From: Siphonodentalium dalli
Lineage: Eukaryota > Mollusca > Scaphopoda > Gadilida > Siphonodentaliidae
NCBI GenBank assembly: GCA_032622095.1
Contig: CP136062.1
Location: forward strand, 225,446,578 to 225,510,577
Length of the DNA stretch: 64,000 nucleotides
Direction: 5' to 3'
Shown: in pieces, positions 43,801 through 58,800 of the stretch
Layout of the letters: every line of letters begins with the position of its first letter
Numbering within the stretch: position 1 is the stretch's first letter
The notes under the pieces: generated by a model
Told to the model about the DNA's origin: nothing
The model's database searches: none
Seen by the model: the letters and a program-made list of their open reading frames with translations, nothing else
Program-made: the position numbers and the translations under genes

Positions 43801-46800
43801 GGTCTACCGTCGCGCCATACATACTCGAATGCTTTTGAGAAGTCGATAAAGGTGCAAAAGAGGTTTTTATTTTTCATCTTCATAATCTGGGTCAGGGCGT
43901 ATAGAGAGAAGGTATAATCTATTGTTGAATATCCTTTGCGAAAGCCTGCCTGTGCCTCTGTTTGGATGGCGTTGGTAGTCAGAAAGTTGTTCAATCGGGT
44001 GTGGATAAGAAAGATCCGACTTATTCTGATAAATTGTGGTCAGGGGCACCTCCTACAAACTGATCACCTGTCGTTTCCAGAAACAATCTTAGAGTATGTG
44101 AAATGTAGTCTGATTAGCAAATACAGAGACAGTTGGCAACATGAATTAGACCTATCAAGTAGAGGTAAAATATATCGCATATTCAAGCATGAGATTAACT
44201 TTGAAGAATACTTGAATACATTGGACGACAGAAATAGAACCACATTGTGTAAATTTCGCACAAGCAATCATAGATTACCAATTGAAACAAGCCGGTGGTC
44301 ATGCCACATTGGATGCGACGACATATGTACAATTTGCGATGATGGGAGGGTCGGTGACGAATTTCATTATTTGTTTGAATGCAAGAAATTTACTGAACAA
44401 CGTACACGGTATTTGCCAAGAGAATGTCTGGGCCGACCAAATACAATAATCATGAATGATATTCTGAACATGACGGATGTAGCTTCCTTGCGAAGGTTGT
44501 GTGCTTTTATCCGTATTATTAACCAGGGGTTTTCTTAACGTGACATTGTTGTTATTGCTTTATTGTTTCTGTTTATTGTGTGTGTGTTCGCGATGAACTC
44601 GAAAACGGCCGACCCGATTTCGATGAAACTTCGTATGTGAGGACACTATCGGTCGGGAAGTGGCATAGGTATATTAATTTTCAGATCCGAGGTCAACTTT
44701 TCATGTGCCAAGGTCAAATCTGTTTTTACGCCGTTTTGCGCTAATATATTTCAGTTCGGTTCTCACAAATCGATTCGATATAGCGCGAATAATTGCCAGT
44801 CATATAATGTGCACGGTTAGAATATGTGGCGCTTCCTCTTTCCAATGATGTATCACACGCCTGTGTACGTTTAAAGTTTCTACCTTAATTATCGGGAAGA
44901 ACACAGGACCATGCTTCGCTCATCGAAAAACATTCCGTAAATATATTACGCCGTCAACTGATCGTGACGTGATCGCGTTTAACTCTTAGTGCCACCGCAG
45001 ACGCTACGATTAAAATCGTAAGTGGTGAAAATCGTAGGTGGAAACATCGTAGCTTGCCCGCAGACGCTACGGTGCTGTGATGTTCGCAGCTACGATTTTA
45101 TCAACGTGATCGATCACATGATAGCAAAATGTTATCCCACATTCTCCGCAGTATGCAACTAAATACATATGGCATGTATCTCAATGTTCTAAACTAACAA
45201 GTTGATGTTGAAAGTTCAAGTGAAATTGAATATTTTTTAAATTTTGACATTTTTGTACCTGTCAACTCAACAGGCTCAGCTGCCCAATTGGATTTCAACA
45301 ATTGCGGCAGCCCTCTACTCCTTGCCTGATATGTGGTATCGGCCTGCACTCCCTGTCGCGCCACATCTCCACCAATGTGGCCTCGTTTTTGTAAGTGCAA
45401 GAAGTTTGTAAACTTTGCGCCATTTTTGAATGTTTTCTTTTCGTGGTATTTACAACATGACCAGTGCGACAGTGGTCATGTGACAGCTACGATCGCGCGC
45501 GTTGCCAAGGTCACGCCACGATTTTCCTGGTAAAATCAAACAGTGCTTGATTGCTACGATTTGGCTACGATATTGTCGTGGGCATGCGCATTGGATGCTT
45601 CCTCCTGCGATTTTCCCCACTAAGTTAACTCATCACCGATCGAGGTATCCGCAAATGACATTGGGCAATATATATATCTCGGAAACGGGTGGAGCTATCG
45701 ACTTGAAATTTGGTATGTGAATGTATCTTGCCACGGATACGAATTTTATCTGGTCGCCGAGCCCGTGCGACACCAGCTTCGCGCATGCGCAGACCAGATC
45801 TAGGAAACGGGTGGAGCTATCGACTTGAAATTTGTCGGGTCACCTTCTAGTCTCATATATTTTGAAGACCTCTGTTTGTCTGTGTGTTTGTCTGTATGTC
45901 TGTATGTCATTTATACAAATCTACGATTCTCGACCGATCGGGACGAAACTTGGTACGTGTGTGTAGTTTGACCAGGCGGTCGCCATTGTCGTATTATCGA
46001 GCCCGTGCGACGCCCGTGCAGCGCATGCGCAGACGAGATCTCGGAAACGGGTGGAGCTATCGACTTGAAAATTGGTATGTGAATGTATCTTGCCCCGGAT
46101 ACGAATTTTATCGGGTCGCCGAGCCCGTGCGATGCCAGCGTCGCGCATGCGCAGACGAGATATCGGAAACGGGTAGAGCTATCGACTTGAAATTTGGTAT
46201 GTGAATGTATCTTGCCCCGGATACGAATTTTATCGGGTCGCCGAGCCCGTGCGATGCCAGCGTCGCGCATGCGCAGACGAGATATCGGAAACGGGTGGAG
46301 CTATCGACTTGAAATTTGGTATGTGAATGTATCTTGCCCCGGATACGAATTTTATCGGGTCGCCGAGCCCGTGCGACGCCAGCTTCGTGCATGCGCAGAC
46401 CAGATCTCGGAAACGGGTAGAGCTATCGACTTGAAATTTGTTTTTTGAATAGCCCCTGGGTAGAGCTATCGACTTGAAATTTGGTTTTTGAATAGCCCGG
46501 ACAACGTCGGGCTCACCGGCTAGTATATAATATAATTACTTACCGTCCTTCAAAGATTTGATAGCACAATGTGCTGTAGGAATACATATTTTTTCACAGT
46601 GTACATTCTTTGTTTTATGGTGCCCATAAGAATGAACAATGGGGGATGCCACAGTGTCATGGGCCCGCAAACAAGGTACCCTGCCTTAATTGCTCTCGGG
46701 TAGCTTATATTATGATAATGATGAACAGACACTCTGCCGTCAGAGCAGTTTTAGCATGTCCGAAATGAAAATAGTATAAATAAAATTGTAGAAAACCCTG

Positions 46801-49800
46801 AATCTCATGAATTGCTTACACCATGGAGTCCACTTACAAAGCACAACATGTGCAACTTTAAATTCCACACACAGTCGTGGCCAGGTTACTTTGTTTATAT
46901 AATCATCCGAGGTAACTACAACGAGAGGTATCGGACCCCCCCCCCCCCCCGAGATCGCGACGACGCACGAATTACTATAATTTACAGATTCCCTACCCTA
47001 TCAATAGTAGTTCATTATGCGAAAGGTGTCCCATAAATATACCGATTTTCCAATCTGGTTCTCGTCGAAGGAAACTTGGACTAATGGTGAGTTTGCAAAA
47101 CCTCTCTATTGCATTTAATTTTAAATACCACACTTGTGTTTTTCAGTTAATCTGGAACTAGAGGATGTAGATTTTGGAGATGAATTCTTTATGCACGCCT
47201 CGAATATTACGATGGGCGCAGACTACATATATATAGTGAACCGGGTAAGTACTCCCAGATGGGCGCAGACTACATATATATAGTGAACCAGGTCAGTAGT
47301 CCAAGATGGGCGCAGACTACATATATATAGTGAACCGGGTAAGTAGTCCCAGATCAATCCTGAGTGTGTATGCCTGTCGTTTGCAGAATGAGGTCCCCAG
47401 AGGGCGAATTTAGTGGCGCTATCCCATATAGGGGGCTAGCATCACTAAATTCACCCTCTGGGGACCTCATTCTGCTTAGGACTCATCTTATCTGCAAAGT
47501 TTCTTTATTATCAAATGTCTATAGAAACATCTTCACATAGTTTCTATTTGTTTTACTTTAGTTTCTCTACATCCCCATATTGGCAGATCACACATTGCAT
47601 ACTCGAGGTTCCCAATGGGTGTACATCACAATATTCACCCTTTGGTAACTTCAATCTGAGTATACGTCTACCATAGCCGATGCATGAGGTCGTGCAGAGG
47701 GTGAATTTAGTGATGCTAACCTCATTCTGCTAAATGACGGGCACACTAAAAATTCAGAAAATAGTTTTAGTTATTTCAGTTGAATCGTATCTGATGTAAT
47801 GCAACTTTCATGGCGGACATGCGCTGGTAGCGCATTAAGGATCATGTGCCAGTGCATTCTCTTATATATATGAGACTCCCATATATAAGATAATTCACCG
47901 ACTTACAAGGTCAATGTAAATATTGTTAGGCCAATGCATTATCTTATATATGCGAGGCTCCCTACGGTAGACTCGTATATATGAGACTATATTGGCACAG
48001 GGTTTTGGAAAATTTCTAGTCGTGTGAACTCCATGGTTGATAAAATATACTGCCTAAGCTGTTAATTGTATTAACCATATTGAAGTCTATCATGATACCT
48101 TCGGCTATATACCATGATATACAGTACGTAAAGAGTGTGCGATAAGCAAAACACTCAACACTCTGGCCATTTTTTTTCTTTGAGAGAGTGATTCGCCGTG
48201 ACTCAATCATCATCGAAAGCTAGAGTGGCTGATTAGCGAGTAATCAACATGGTGGTGTTGTAGTTTTATATCGCATCGCATCAAGGGGGGGGGGGGGTCA
48301 ACAAAAAATTCAGGTACGTATGCCGATTTTTTCCTTTCGACCTTTGTTTGGACACACCCAACCCCGCGTCCAAATTTTTTTCCGTTTTCGGCAGTTTTTT
48401 TCCCGACCATTTTTGGACACCCACCCCCTTTTAACACTGAAACAGATATTTGCGGGGGTGATTCACTGTAAACAGCTGTATATGAATTTCTGTGCATACT
48501 ATTTGTCATGGATGTTAACATTGACAGGTACGAACGAACGAACGAACGAATATTTTATTATAGTGACATGTGTATAGTGTATAAAAACATATGACATACT
48601 ACATGTGATAACAATGTCGAGTAAACAAAATAAGAACACACCCGGCCAATAAGGCATATAAGTCACTTTAAACAAAATAATAAATTTAAATAGGAACGCG
48701 TCATTTTGGGGTCATTCGGCCAAAAAAAAAACATGGCTGCCAGCGGCCATCTTGGATTTCAAAATTCAATCCATTAGCATGGGCTACAGGCTATACTGTT
48801 TGTCTGTTCATCATGAAATTTTTCATTTATGTTAATATTGACATTCTAAGGTGTTTTAAGCCAAACTCATTGCAAAAACAGCCAAAAAGACTTGCAGGAA
48901 AAACATTTTTGATTTGCGGACAAAATTGTTTGTTGGTCCCATCGACCACCGTGCACCCACCCCGACATACGTGCCCGGAAATTTGTTTTCCCCCCTCTCT
49001 GATCGCATAGGTTTACAATTTCCATAAATTGTCATTTTCGAGGTCATTAAATTCTTGAACAAACCGAGACAAGATAATTATCAATATTTAGTTAATAGTG
49101 TTATTTAATAACTCGAAATGGCGTAAACCATTCTGAGTATACACGTTTGTTTTTTGCGGAGATTCTCAGTGATACGCGGTGATTCTATATCATAGAGCTG
49201 GTCAGTCTCCAGGATTTATATTGATTCATATTAATCCGCCCCATCCAAGTTAACCGTGCAACACCGCGAAATAAATCACAGTTAATCCTGCCCCCCCCCC
49301 CCCCCACCCCCAGTGTAGAGTGTTTTGCTTATCGTACACTCGTTATCTACTGTACCTTACTAGCGTATATAACAGCCCAAATTTTCCTAACTACCTGTTT
49401 TTATTTGTTGTTTTTTTTTGGTCTCGCATTAACTCAGGTAGTGGGCTCGTTCGATAGTTGTATCGATATTAAGTTTTATGGAATAAAGGTTGGTTGGTTA
49501 GTGTATCTGTTGACGTTCTTTTGAAGGAGACTTTCGCTCTGTTAGGTAGCTCCAATTATACCCTCAATGCTTTAATCCACTGTAGTACTGTACTCAGTTG
49601 CAGGAGTGTGTGACGTCAGATGGTGCTGTAAAATGAGCAGTTCCCATTATGTGATTGAAGCTTTGCTTCATTATAGTGAAATGTTTGTATCGAATAAACG
49701 GTTTAAGTGAGACTAAGAATTGGTATTATTAAAACAGTTGGTATTAGAAAAATTAATATCAGATCAGTGGGAGAAAAAGGGAGAATTGGATAGTAATGTT

Positions 49801-52800
49801 TCAGATAGAAGAGAATTTAAAGATATGTGGATAATCTGCTATATAATATAATATCCGGTCATATCGGTCGGTAAAGGGCTATCTATTTACACAACCCAGG
49901 TCTATGCCTTCTCACAAGATGACAGCAAACAGGTCGTGAGGTATCAACCGTATGTATTGGCGAAGATTCCCGAGACAAACAGCATGCTAACCATGGCAGT
50001 CGGCGAGGATATGTTCAGCACGGTGCTCCAACAACACACCAAGAAATTAACCGATCAGGTAATATGTCCATGCATAGAGTTACCCCACCTGGAACACGAT
50101 CAGGTAATATGTCCATGCATAGAGTTGTCCCGCCTGGAACACGATCAGGTAATATGTCCATGCATAGAGTTATCCCGCCTGGAACACGATCAGGTAATAT
50201 GTCCATGCATAGAGTTACCCCACCTAGAACACGATCAGGTAATATGTCCATGCATGTTTATTGACATAATTATGGAACCCATTCATAACTGTCGAATCCT
50301 GAAATTTGCCGAAAACCCTGTGCCATGCATTCCCTGATATATGCAAGTCTCCCTAATGGAGCCTCGCATATATGTACGAGAATGCATTGGCCTAACAATA
50401 TTTACATTGAGCTTGTAAGCCAGTGCATTCTCTTATCTATTTGAGTATTCCTATTTGATACTCGAATATATAAGAGAATACACTGACACGGGATATTTAA
50501 TGCTGCACCAGCGCAGCTCCCATCATGGAATAAAGTAAATAATATTGGATTTGATGCTATCACCAAATCACCCATACAGAATATATAAAATCAAGTACGA
50601 GTTGACTTCTTCCGTTTGGGTACGAGCTGGCGAGGGTACGAAATGAATTACTCTCGAAGATATTAGACAGATTATATAAGGATCATCCCTTGTCACGTGG
50701 TCCTGCTAATCTAACAACAAAGGGACCCACCGGCGGCACCTCGAAACAGTGCGCGGAACCGGGACTCCCCACATACCCCGTATTAAAGCTCGTGGGCCTT
50801 TTCCCCAGCAACCCAATTCAAATCAATCCAATTCAAGATATAACATTTAATTCAATTATATTCAACTTTTGCCGTGTTCAGACATGACGTTTTTCTGTGT
50901 GCTATATCTCCAACAACAACAAACCGTGGGGTGAAGGAGAAGTTCACTCGATCTTTTCGACCATCCCGGGCGCTTCGCGCCCATCTACTCACTTCTCTCC
51001 TGCTAATCTGCTATATACATGATGCTGGTGGGTCCTACTCAATTGATATGAAGCTGTTAGGCCAAACTGAAGAAGTACTGAAAAAGTACCGTTATTTTTC
51101 TAAAGTTGTCATTTTCGCGGTGTTAGGGATAATCTGAACACATCCAAGTGAAGCCATTATGTGTATAAACCATAAAAAAAACATATAATTTGCGAACTAT
51201 TTTAATACTGACTTTATTAGATGTTGCAAATCGGCTAAAATATAGATGGCTGCTCGCGTCAATCACTGGCCATGTCGTATTTGTGACCATCTGGTCAAGT
51301 GGTCCCGCTATAAGAAATTAACTATTCTAACTGTTAGATATTGCAAGAAAAACATTTTCTTATATTTCTTGAAATTTGAGAATATTTTTCTAACTTTTGT
51401 CTAGAAAGTAAGAATGTGCCCTTCTTAACCCTTTAGCCAACAAACCGGCCAAAAACCGGCCAAAAACGGCAAAATAAAGCTGCAACAGACTAAATTATCT
51501 TGGGTCTGTCTCAATAAAACCATACAAATATGGATATCATTGGAACCGGCTCATTGACCACATTGTGATGGTTACAGTTATGCCCTGTGCCAATGCATTC
51601 TATTATATATGCGAGTCGACCATAGGTCGCCTCGCATATATAAGAGAATGCATTGGCCTAAAAAAAAACTTTTTACCATTTTGTCTTACATTCTTTAACA
51701 ATTTTACCATTTTTAATATGTGTTAAGCCAATGCATTCTCTTATATATGCGAGGTGACCTATGGTCGACTCGCATATATATTAAGAGAATGCATTGGCCC
51801 AGGGCCGTTCTGTTGGGTAAAGGGTTAACGCATTAGAAATAAGTTCTAACTTTAAGAAATATATTTTCTTGATGTAGGAACAGTATACCAGTGAGTATGT
51901 ATACTCCCAAATTTTCTAGTCTTTTCTAGTCTTGTGAGAAAATAATTTCTTGACATTTAAGAAATGATTTCTTACCTTTTTCTATATACTGAGAAAATGA
52001 CTTTCTAGGATTTAACAAATTATTTTATGCTGAATTGCTATGATGATGGTTTGCATAGTTTTAGTAATTATTTCAGCCACCAGGTCACGTGGTACAAAGA
52101 GAAGGCATAGTATACTTACATAAACAAATTCACACCGTATACCGTGAGTGGAGGCTTTTAAGAAACTTGGTATTATTATCGACGCAACGTATGTATTATA
52201 TAGCTAACTTAAAGCTACTCAATCCGATTCAATGGTCCCCATATAATCAGATTCCAAGTTAGAGTTATCCATCTTCATCCGCAATTTGGTCCGAGACCGT
52301 CGGCTTGTCGACTTTTTACTGGGCCACTATTAAGTCTCGATGGTAAAAAATAATAGATTTCAAATATCGATGTATAATAACTACGAGCTTTGATATAGGT
52401 GTCTTGACTCGAATCAAATATTGTTTACCCCCGAATCCAAATAAATAGTAATTGACGGGCCCTTAATCGGATTATGCATCCTTAACTCAACAACATCAGC
52501 GCTGGGTATATATTTTGACAAATATGTTTAAAGCCAAAACAATGCATTGCTGTTAAGAAATAAATATATATATACCGTTGGGATAAATAACACGTCATAT
52601 TGCTATATCCTCTGTTTGTTCTTTTTACAGTTCCATAATGTGGTGGGCGACTATTTATCAATAAATATGGTGCACGGATATTTTCCCGAGGTGAGTGAAA
52701 AAACTTTGCACATAAATAGCTCCGTAAGAAATAGGGTTTATGCCCAGTATCGTTGGAGAGGTCTCACTCACCAAAAAAAAGTTCTGAAGGGTACACATGT

Positions 52801-55800
52801 TTTGAAAATGTGCTGAAGGGTATACATGTTTTGCCAGAGAGGGGCGTGGCCAGAGGGTCTCTGCTGGGGGTCTCCACCTTGGAATTTCCAACTGCGCCCC
52901 CTTGAAATAGACCAAATTACTCACACGTTTCATGCATAATTCCATTTGCACCCCCTCCCCTGGTTTTGATTTTCCCAACTGTTATGCGGAAAATATGGAT
53001 ATGTTGGTCTAAAAATAACAAATTACCAACTAGACACCCCCCAAACACCCCCGTCGTCACGGCCCTGGCGACAGACTATCAGGAATACAGTTGAAGTAAC
53101 TGCGTTAGAGCCGATATCAAACAATGTGTACCCTTCATCACTTTTTCAAAACCCGTATACCCTTCGGCACTTTTTGAGATGAGAGTAACCCCGTCCCACC
53201 CCTTTGCAATGCATTGGATGCGGCATAACTCTATATTGTACGAATTTCATGCGGGTTTAAAAAAAACAGAATCACGTTTCGACCTCTGGGAAACACGCTC
53301 GAGCTAAGTTTTATTCCACAACTGTTGGTGTGGAACCGGGCATATGTTTTCAACTGAATCACAATCAGTAAACACATACTGTTGTATACCACATCGTCAA
53401 CATGCTGAATGCATAGATAGAATGAGACCAGTGCGGGGACATGTTAACGTTATTGCAAGAGTTTGTTGTGACCCGATCCGACACGACAAGCGGCACGACA
53501 AGCGATTGCAATAATGTGTGCTTTATGTAGACTATACCTCATAATTTAGTGAAATGATATGAAAACACATTTTAAATAGCGTTCATCTGGTAAGTCGCGA
53601 GTCACTGTCGTTTTCAGTTCGTTGTGTACTCGTTTTATGGTTTATGCCATTATGGCAAAGGGGATGTCAAGGCCTAGTAACTACAAACTGGGTGGACAGC
53701 ACCACACCGGCCCACCGGACTAGCAGGAAAATACTAGTATGAAAGGTCGACTGGTAACCGAGAGGGATCCCTCGACTATCTACAGGTCAACAAAGGATAC
53801 AGGATAGTATAACGGCCGATCATTCTGTCGTCATATATGTAAATCTTTCACGTGATATGTGTATAAAACAAATGTATGCATACCATGACGGAAAAGGAAC
53901 ATAGCATTAAGACTTATTAAAGATATGGGGATATCTTATTGTTATGCTGCCCAAATTGTAGTACAGGTACATGTTACCCCGTACACCGTGATATGAAATT
54001 TACGAGGCATGATTCGGGAAGTGATTTAGTCAACGCTCTTCATTTAGCATCATACTATGGTATTGTGTTATTAGTAGCTGTGTAGCTTAAAAATTATAAT
54101 TTCTTATCTGATCCACTAAGCTATAACATTTTATAGTGTATATAGGCCCTGAGTTTTCGCTAATGAGGGGAGTGGCTATACTAACATAGGGTGATAACAG
54201 TCAATGATATTTAGTAGTCAACAATAGGTACATATACATATATGGTTTATTGTTTAAATAAAAGTATAATTACAGTGATTCTGATCTGTGAATGTCGCTA
54301 AGCATTTTGAGAGCGCACAGTGAAATGTTTCAGAGAAAGAATTACTACGACCAGGCCGAAATATGTCACTATTACAAAGTTGGGTATGCCAGAAAATAAA
54401 AGTGGACTACGGTGGTCATCGGAAGCGCACGTGAGTTATATAATGGAGAAATGAGTCCATTATTATATGAGACGGTTTCGACGAGTAAGCGCCTGACCCT
54501 AGGTCCTCGTGCCTCGTCACGAAAAGGTGATTACGACAAGTCACCTTCCCGTCCACCAAGCCCAAAAACAGGCCAAAATCAACTCTATGCTGAGGACAAC
54601 CAGATCAGAATATTAAGAAAAACGCGCGCGATATCAGTGCACTGCACGCAATGTAGACGGATGCGCGATACAAAAACAAAAGTAATACAAATACATAAAT
54701 ATAATTAAATAAAGTGAAGTCAGTGAAGTAGAGATATTTTTACATGTAGTCATTGTGCCATCATGGGCGAAGATATGGGTGGGCAATATGTCTGTGACAG
54801 GGCCATTATTAGAGTGGTGGTAATCAAGTAACGACATATGTCGTAACACGTGGTTATTGTATGAAAATCTGAACGGGGGGGAAGGGCAGTCAACCAAATA
54901 ATTTGTTATATTTTGAAGCCAGTGGTGTACATGTAAACAATTAACTGTAACAGTAATGTCGATGGCATGACCATTATTAGAGTGGTGGTAACGAAGTAAG
55001 GATATATGTCGGAAACGTGGCTATACACTGTCGCGGTAATGTTGTGAAATCCTGAATGGGGTGGGGGGGGGGGGTTGTAGCCAACCAGATACCTAATTCT
55101 AAGTTACCTTATGTGAATGCATGCCATAGTATTATATAGACAATGCAGATTCCGTCATCCCTGTCATTCGAATTATTGCTGTGTATCTATCTTATATACA
55201 TATGCACAATATTCAGAAATCAACGATCACACGCAGCACAACTCCGCGGATCCATGGCAGCAAATGATGACTCAATGATTTCAAACGATACTTGTTAACG
55301 TACGTAATGACGTAGTTGAACGTAAAGCAAGTCGCGCGATTGAATGATGTCATAGTCAACAGGTGCTTGGCATGGCAGGGTTGTATAAATATGCCTGTAG
55401 GGAGGGGGAATCATAGGGAATTCAGCAAGGATATATATCCATGATTGATATAAATTATTGTGTCAACAGTAATATTATGCATGCATGGTACCATGACTGT
55501 ACTGTCGTGGTAAGAGTTATGAAACGGGAGGGGGTAGCTAAAATCTCTTTATAATCTGAAGGTATCATGACGTTTAGATCATGATTGATATAAAATATTA
55601 TCGTTTCAACAGTAATATTATGCATGCATGGCATTGCATGCATGGTACCATGACTATACAGTCGTGGTAAGAGTTATGAAACAGGAGGGGGTAGCTAAAA
55701 TTTCCACACCAGTCCTGACTTAAATACCAAACCAAGGAATAGTATTTGATGTCACGATGAGTAGACACGTAAATCAGCAAAGAAATGTTTATAATTTGAA

Positions 55801-58800
55801 CATGTCATGTGCCGTGAATATATCATAGAAAGCTTTTTTAAAGTATATGAAACGCGGACAGTGGGTAATACCCGGGTGGGGTGGGGTGGTTGTGGATATA
55901 GTATCGTTAATTAGATAATCATAGTCAACAGTTTCTTATTGGAACAGGGTAATATATAGATATTTGAAATAGGCAATATATAGAGTAATGAAACAATTTT
56001 TTTAAATGTATTTATAAAATAGGTTGTCGTTTGTTGGAGTCCCCCCCCCCCGACCGGTGGTCCAGACGGTAGATTGCTGGGCAAGTTTGTGAGTTACTGT
56101 CCGGGGATCGGCGGCCCCCATACGCAGCGGGACTATATCTCGGCGAAATCAAGCCCCCGCGCGGTCTTTCCTCCACCCTTAAAATTGATAATGTCGCGCG
56201 TGGCCCAGTGGCCAGAACGAATGTGAACCATAATAAAGCAAACACAACGTTGTTTGCGAATAGGTATTAATAGGTTATCGTTAACAAAACAACTTTTTCA
56301 ATTTATATATAGAATAGGTTGTCGTTTGCAAATAGGAATTAATATATTGTTAATATAACGTGTTGCAAACAAAATTATTTCTTTATAATCTGATAGGTAT
56401 CATGACATTTAGATCATGATTGATATACATTATTGTGTCAACAGTAATATTATGCATGCATGGCATAGCATGCATGGTACCATGACTGTACTGTCGTGGT
56501 AAGAGTTATGAAATGGGAGGGGGGTACTAAGATTTCCACACCAGTCCTGGCTTAAATACCAAACCAAGGAATAGTATTTGATGTCACGATGAGTAGACAC
56601 GTAAATCAGCAAAGAAATGTTTATAATTTGAACGTCTCATGTGCCGCGAATATATCATAGGAAGCTTTTTTAAAGTATATGAAACGCGGACAGTGGGTAA
56701 TACCCGGGTGGGGTGGGGTGGCTGTGGATATACTATCGTTAATTAGATAATCATAGTCAACAGTTTCTTATTGGAACGGGGTAATATATATATATTTTTA
56801 AATAGGCAATATATAGAGTAATGAAACAATTTTTTTAAATGTATATATAAAATAGGTTGTCGTATGTCAGAGTCCCCCCTCCCCGGTGGTCCAGTCGGTA
56901 GATTGCTGGGCAAGTTTGTGAGTTACTTTCCGGGGATCGGCGGCCCCCATACGCAGCGGGACGATATCTCTGCGAAATCAAGCCCCCGTGCGGTCTTTCC
57001 TCCACCCTTAAAATTGACAATGTCGCACGTGGCCCAGTGGCCAGAACGACTATGAACCCTAATAAAGCAAACACAATGTTGTTTGTGAATAGGTATTAAT
57101 AGGTTATCGTTAACAAAACAACTTTTTCAATGTATATATAGAATAGGTTGTCGTTTGTAAATAGCCATTAATATATTGTTAATATAATGTGTTGCAAACA
57201 CAATTATTTCTTTATAATCTGATAGGTATCATGACGTTTAGATATATAGACCTGGACTCCATAGTTTTGAACTTATGATCTTAGACCTGTCAGTAAAGTT
57301 AGTTTATGTTCACAATTGTTTCTGATCCTGCTATATGTGCCGAAAAGGATAAACATGGCAACCGTTTAGGAAGTCATGAATCAAGCGCTAGCAACTGATG
57401 ACGCTTCCGGTGTTATTTCAACCTTTCCAAAATATGGGAACTCTTTGCTAACGTTCAAAATTATCTATTTTGGCTATTCAACTTTACTTTGGTATGTACG
57501 TTCCAAATCTTTTCCAAATTTCTGTAAACCGCTCCTGGGTCATGCCTCGCAAATCTTGTATCATGATGGACGGGGAAACCTGTATCTGTACAAATTGGGC
57601 AACAGAACCATAAACCACCCCCATATCTTTAATATGCTTTGCAGCTACGTTCCTTTTCCATCATGATATGCACACACCCGTTTTATGCACATATCACATG
57701 AAAAATTATATTTATAGCGACAGAATTATAAGTCATTTTAGTATTATATATCCTTTGTTGACTTATAGATAGCCGAGGGTTCGCCCTCGGTTACCAGTCG
57801 ATCCTTCATACTAGTATTTTCCTGCTAGTCCGTGGGGTCGGTGTGGCGCTATCCACCCAGTTTGTAGTTACTAGGTATTGACATCCCCTTTGCCATTTGG
57901 CATAAACCATAAAACATAATTTAGTGAAATGATATGAAACACTCCGGTAGGGTGACCAAATATAAGTGGAGAATAATCTTGTTCAAAGTAGTCATTTTTA
58001 CAAATATTATATCCAAATTGACAATCTTATATATTAATTAAATGCAGTGACGCTCGATGGCGGACTCATTTTCGTTAGTTTATCGCCGATAGATGCGTCC
58101 CGAATCGAGTAGTAAATGTTTATATTTGAGCGTAATTCAGACGATGTCTTCTACTAAGTGGTACGGTCGATTTGCTTCAGATTTTCGGCGATGTTAGTAG
58201 AATGGTACTTTCCTCCAGCGCATTGATACTAACTTATCGGTTTCACGCACCCGAACAAGCACATAATATGTCTTTAAAGGCCCACTTAATTTTCGAACTC
58301 CCAATTTATGACATATTATATACCATTTATAAGAGGAAGCTCCAAAAGATTGTATTTTCAACTTATTCGATGTAATAAACTGTGAACATGTTGCTTTCGT
58401 TGAGTTACCGACGTGTTTATGTGCTTACATTTTATCTGAATTGTAGTGCAAATTGTATTATTTTGAATGGAGGGGGAACAACTCTATAACTTAAAGACAG
58501 AGTTATTCCCCTTCCATTGCAAATACATTGTTAGTTTGAATTCTGTTGCATTCTCGGAGCCATATCGGGGGAAATCTTTCTATGATTTCAGCATATTTCT
58601 GAGACACAGAAGTTTCATATGGTGATGAATTATAGTATTTTTATCATATTTTATGGCATATATTGTTATTAAAACGTATATCAAGGCACTATAAAAAAAA
58701 TAATCGGTGATTCGAAAATTAAGTGGGCCATTAAATTTGACGACGTGCATAGTCCAAATGTTGGATTAAATCGGACGAATGGGTGAATGTTCTATAAACG

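Noticed and set aside
45911-46392. Overlapping open frames of 75-119 codons on both strands
   Set aside because: They follow the ~121-bp tandem unit and occur on both strands and in several frames.
56864-57055. Functional tRNA gene
   Set aside because: A-box-like motifs are present but no cloverleaf, anticodon stem or B-box could be found; at most a SINE relic.
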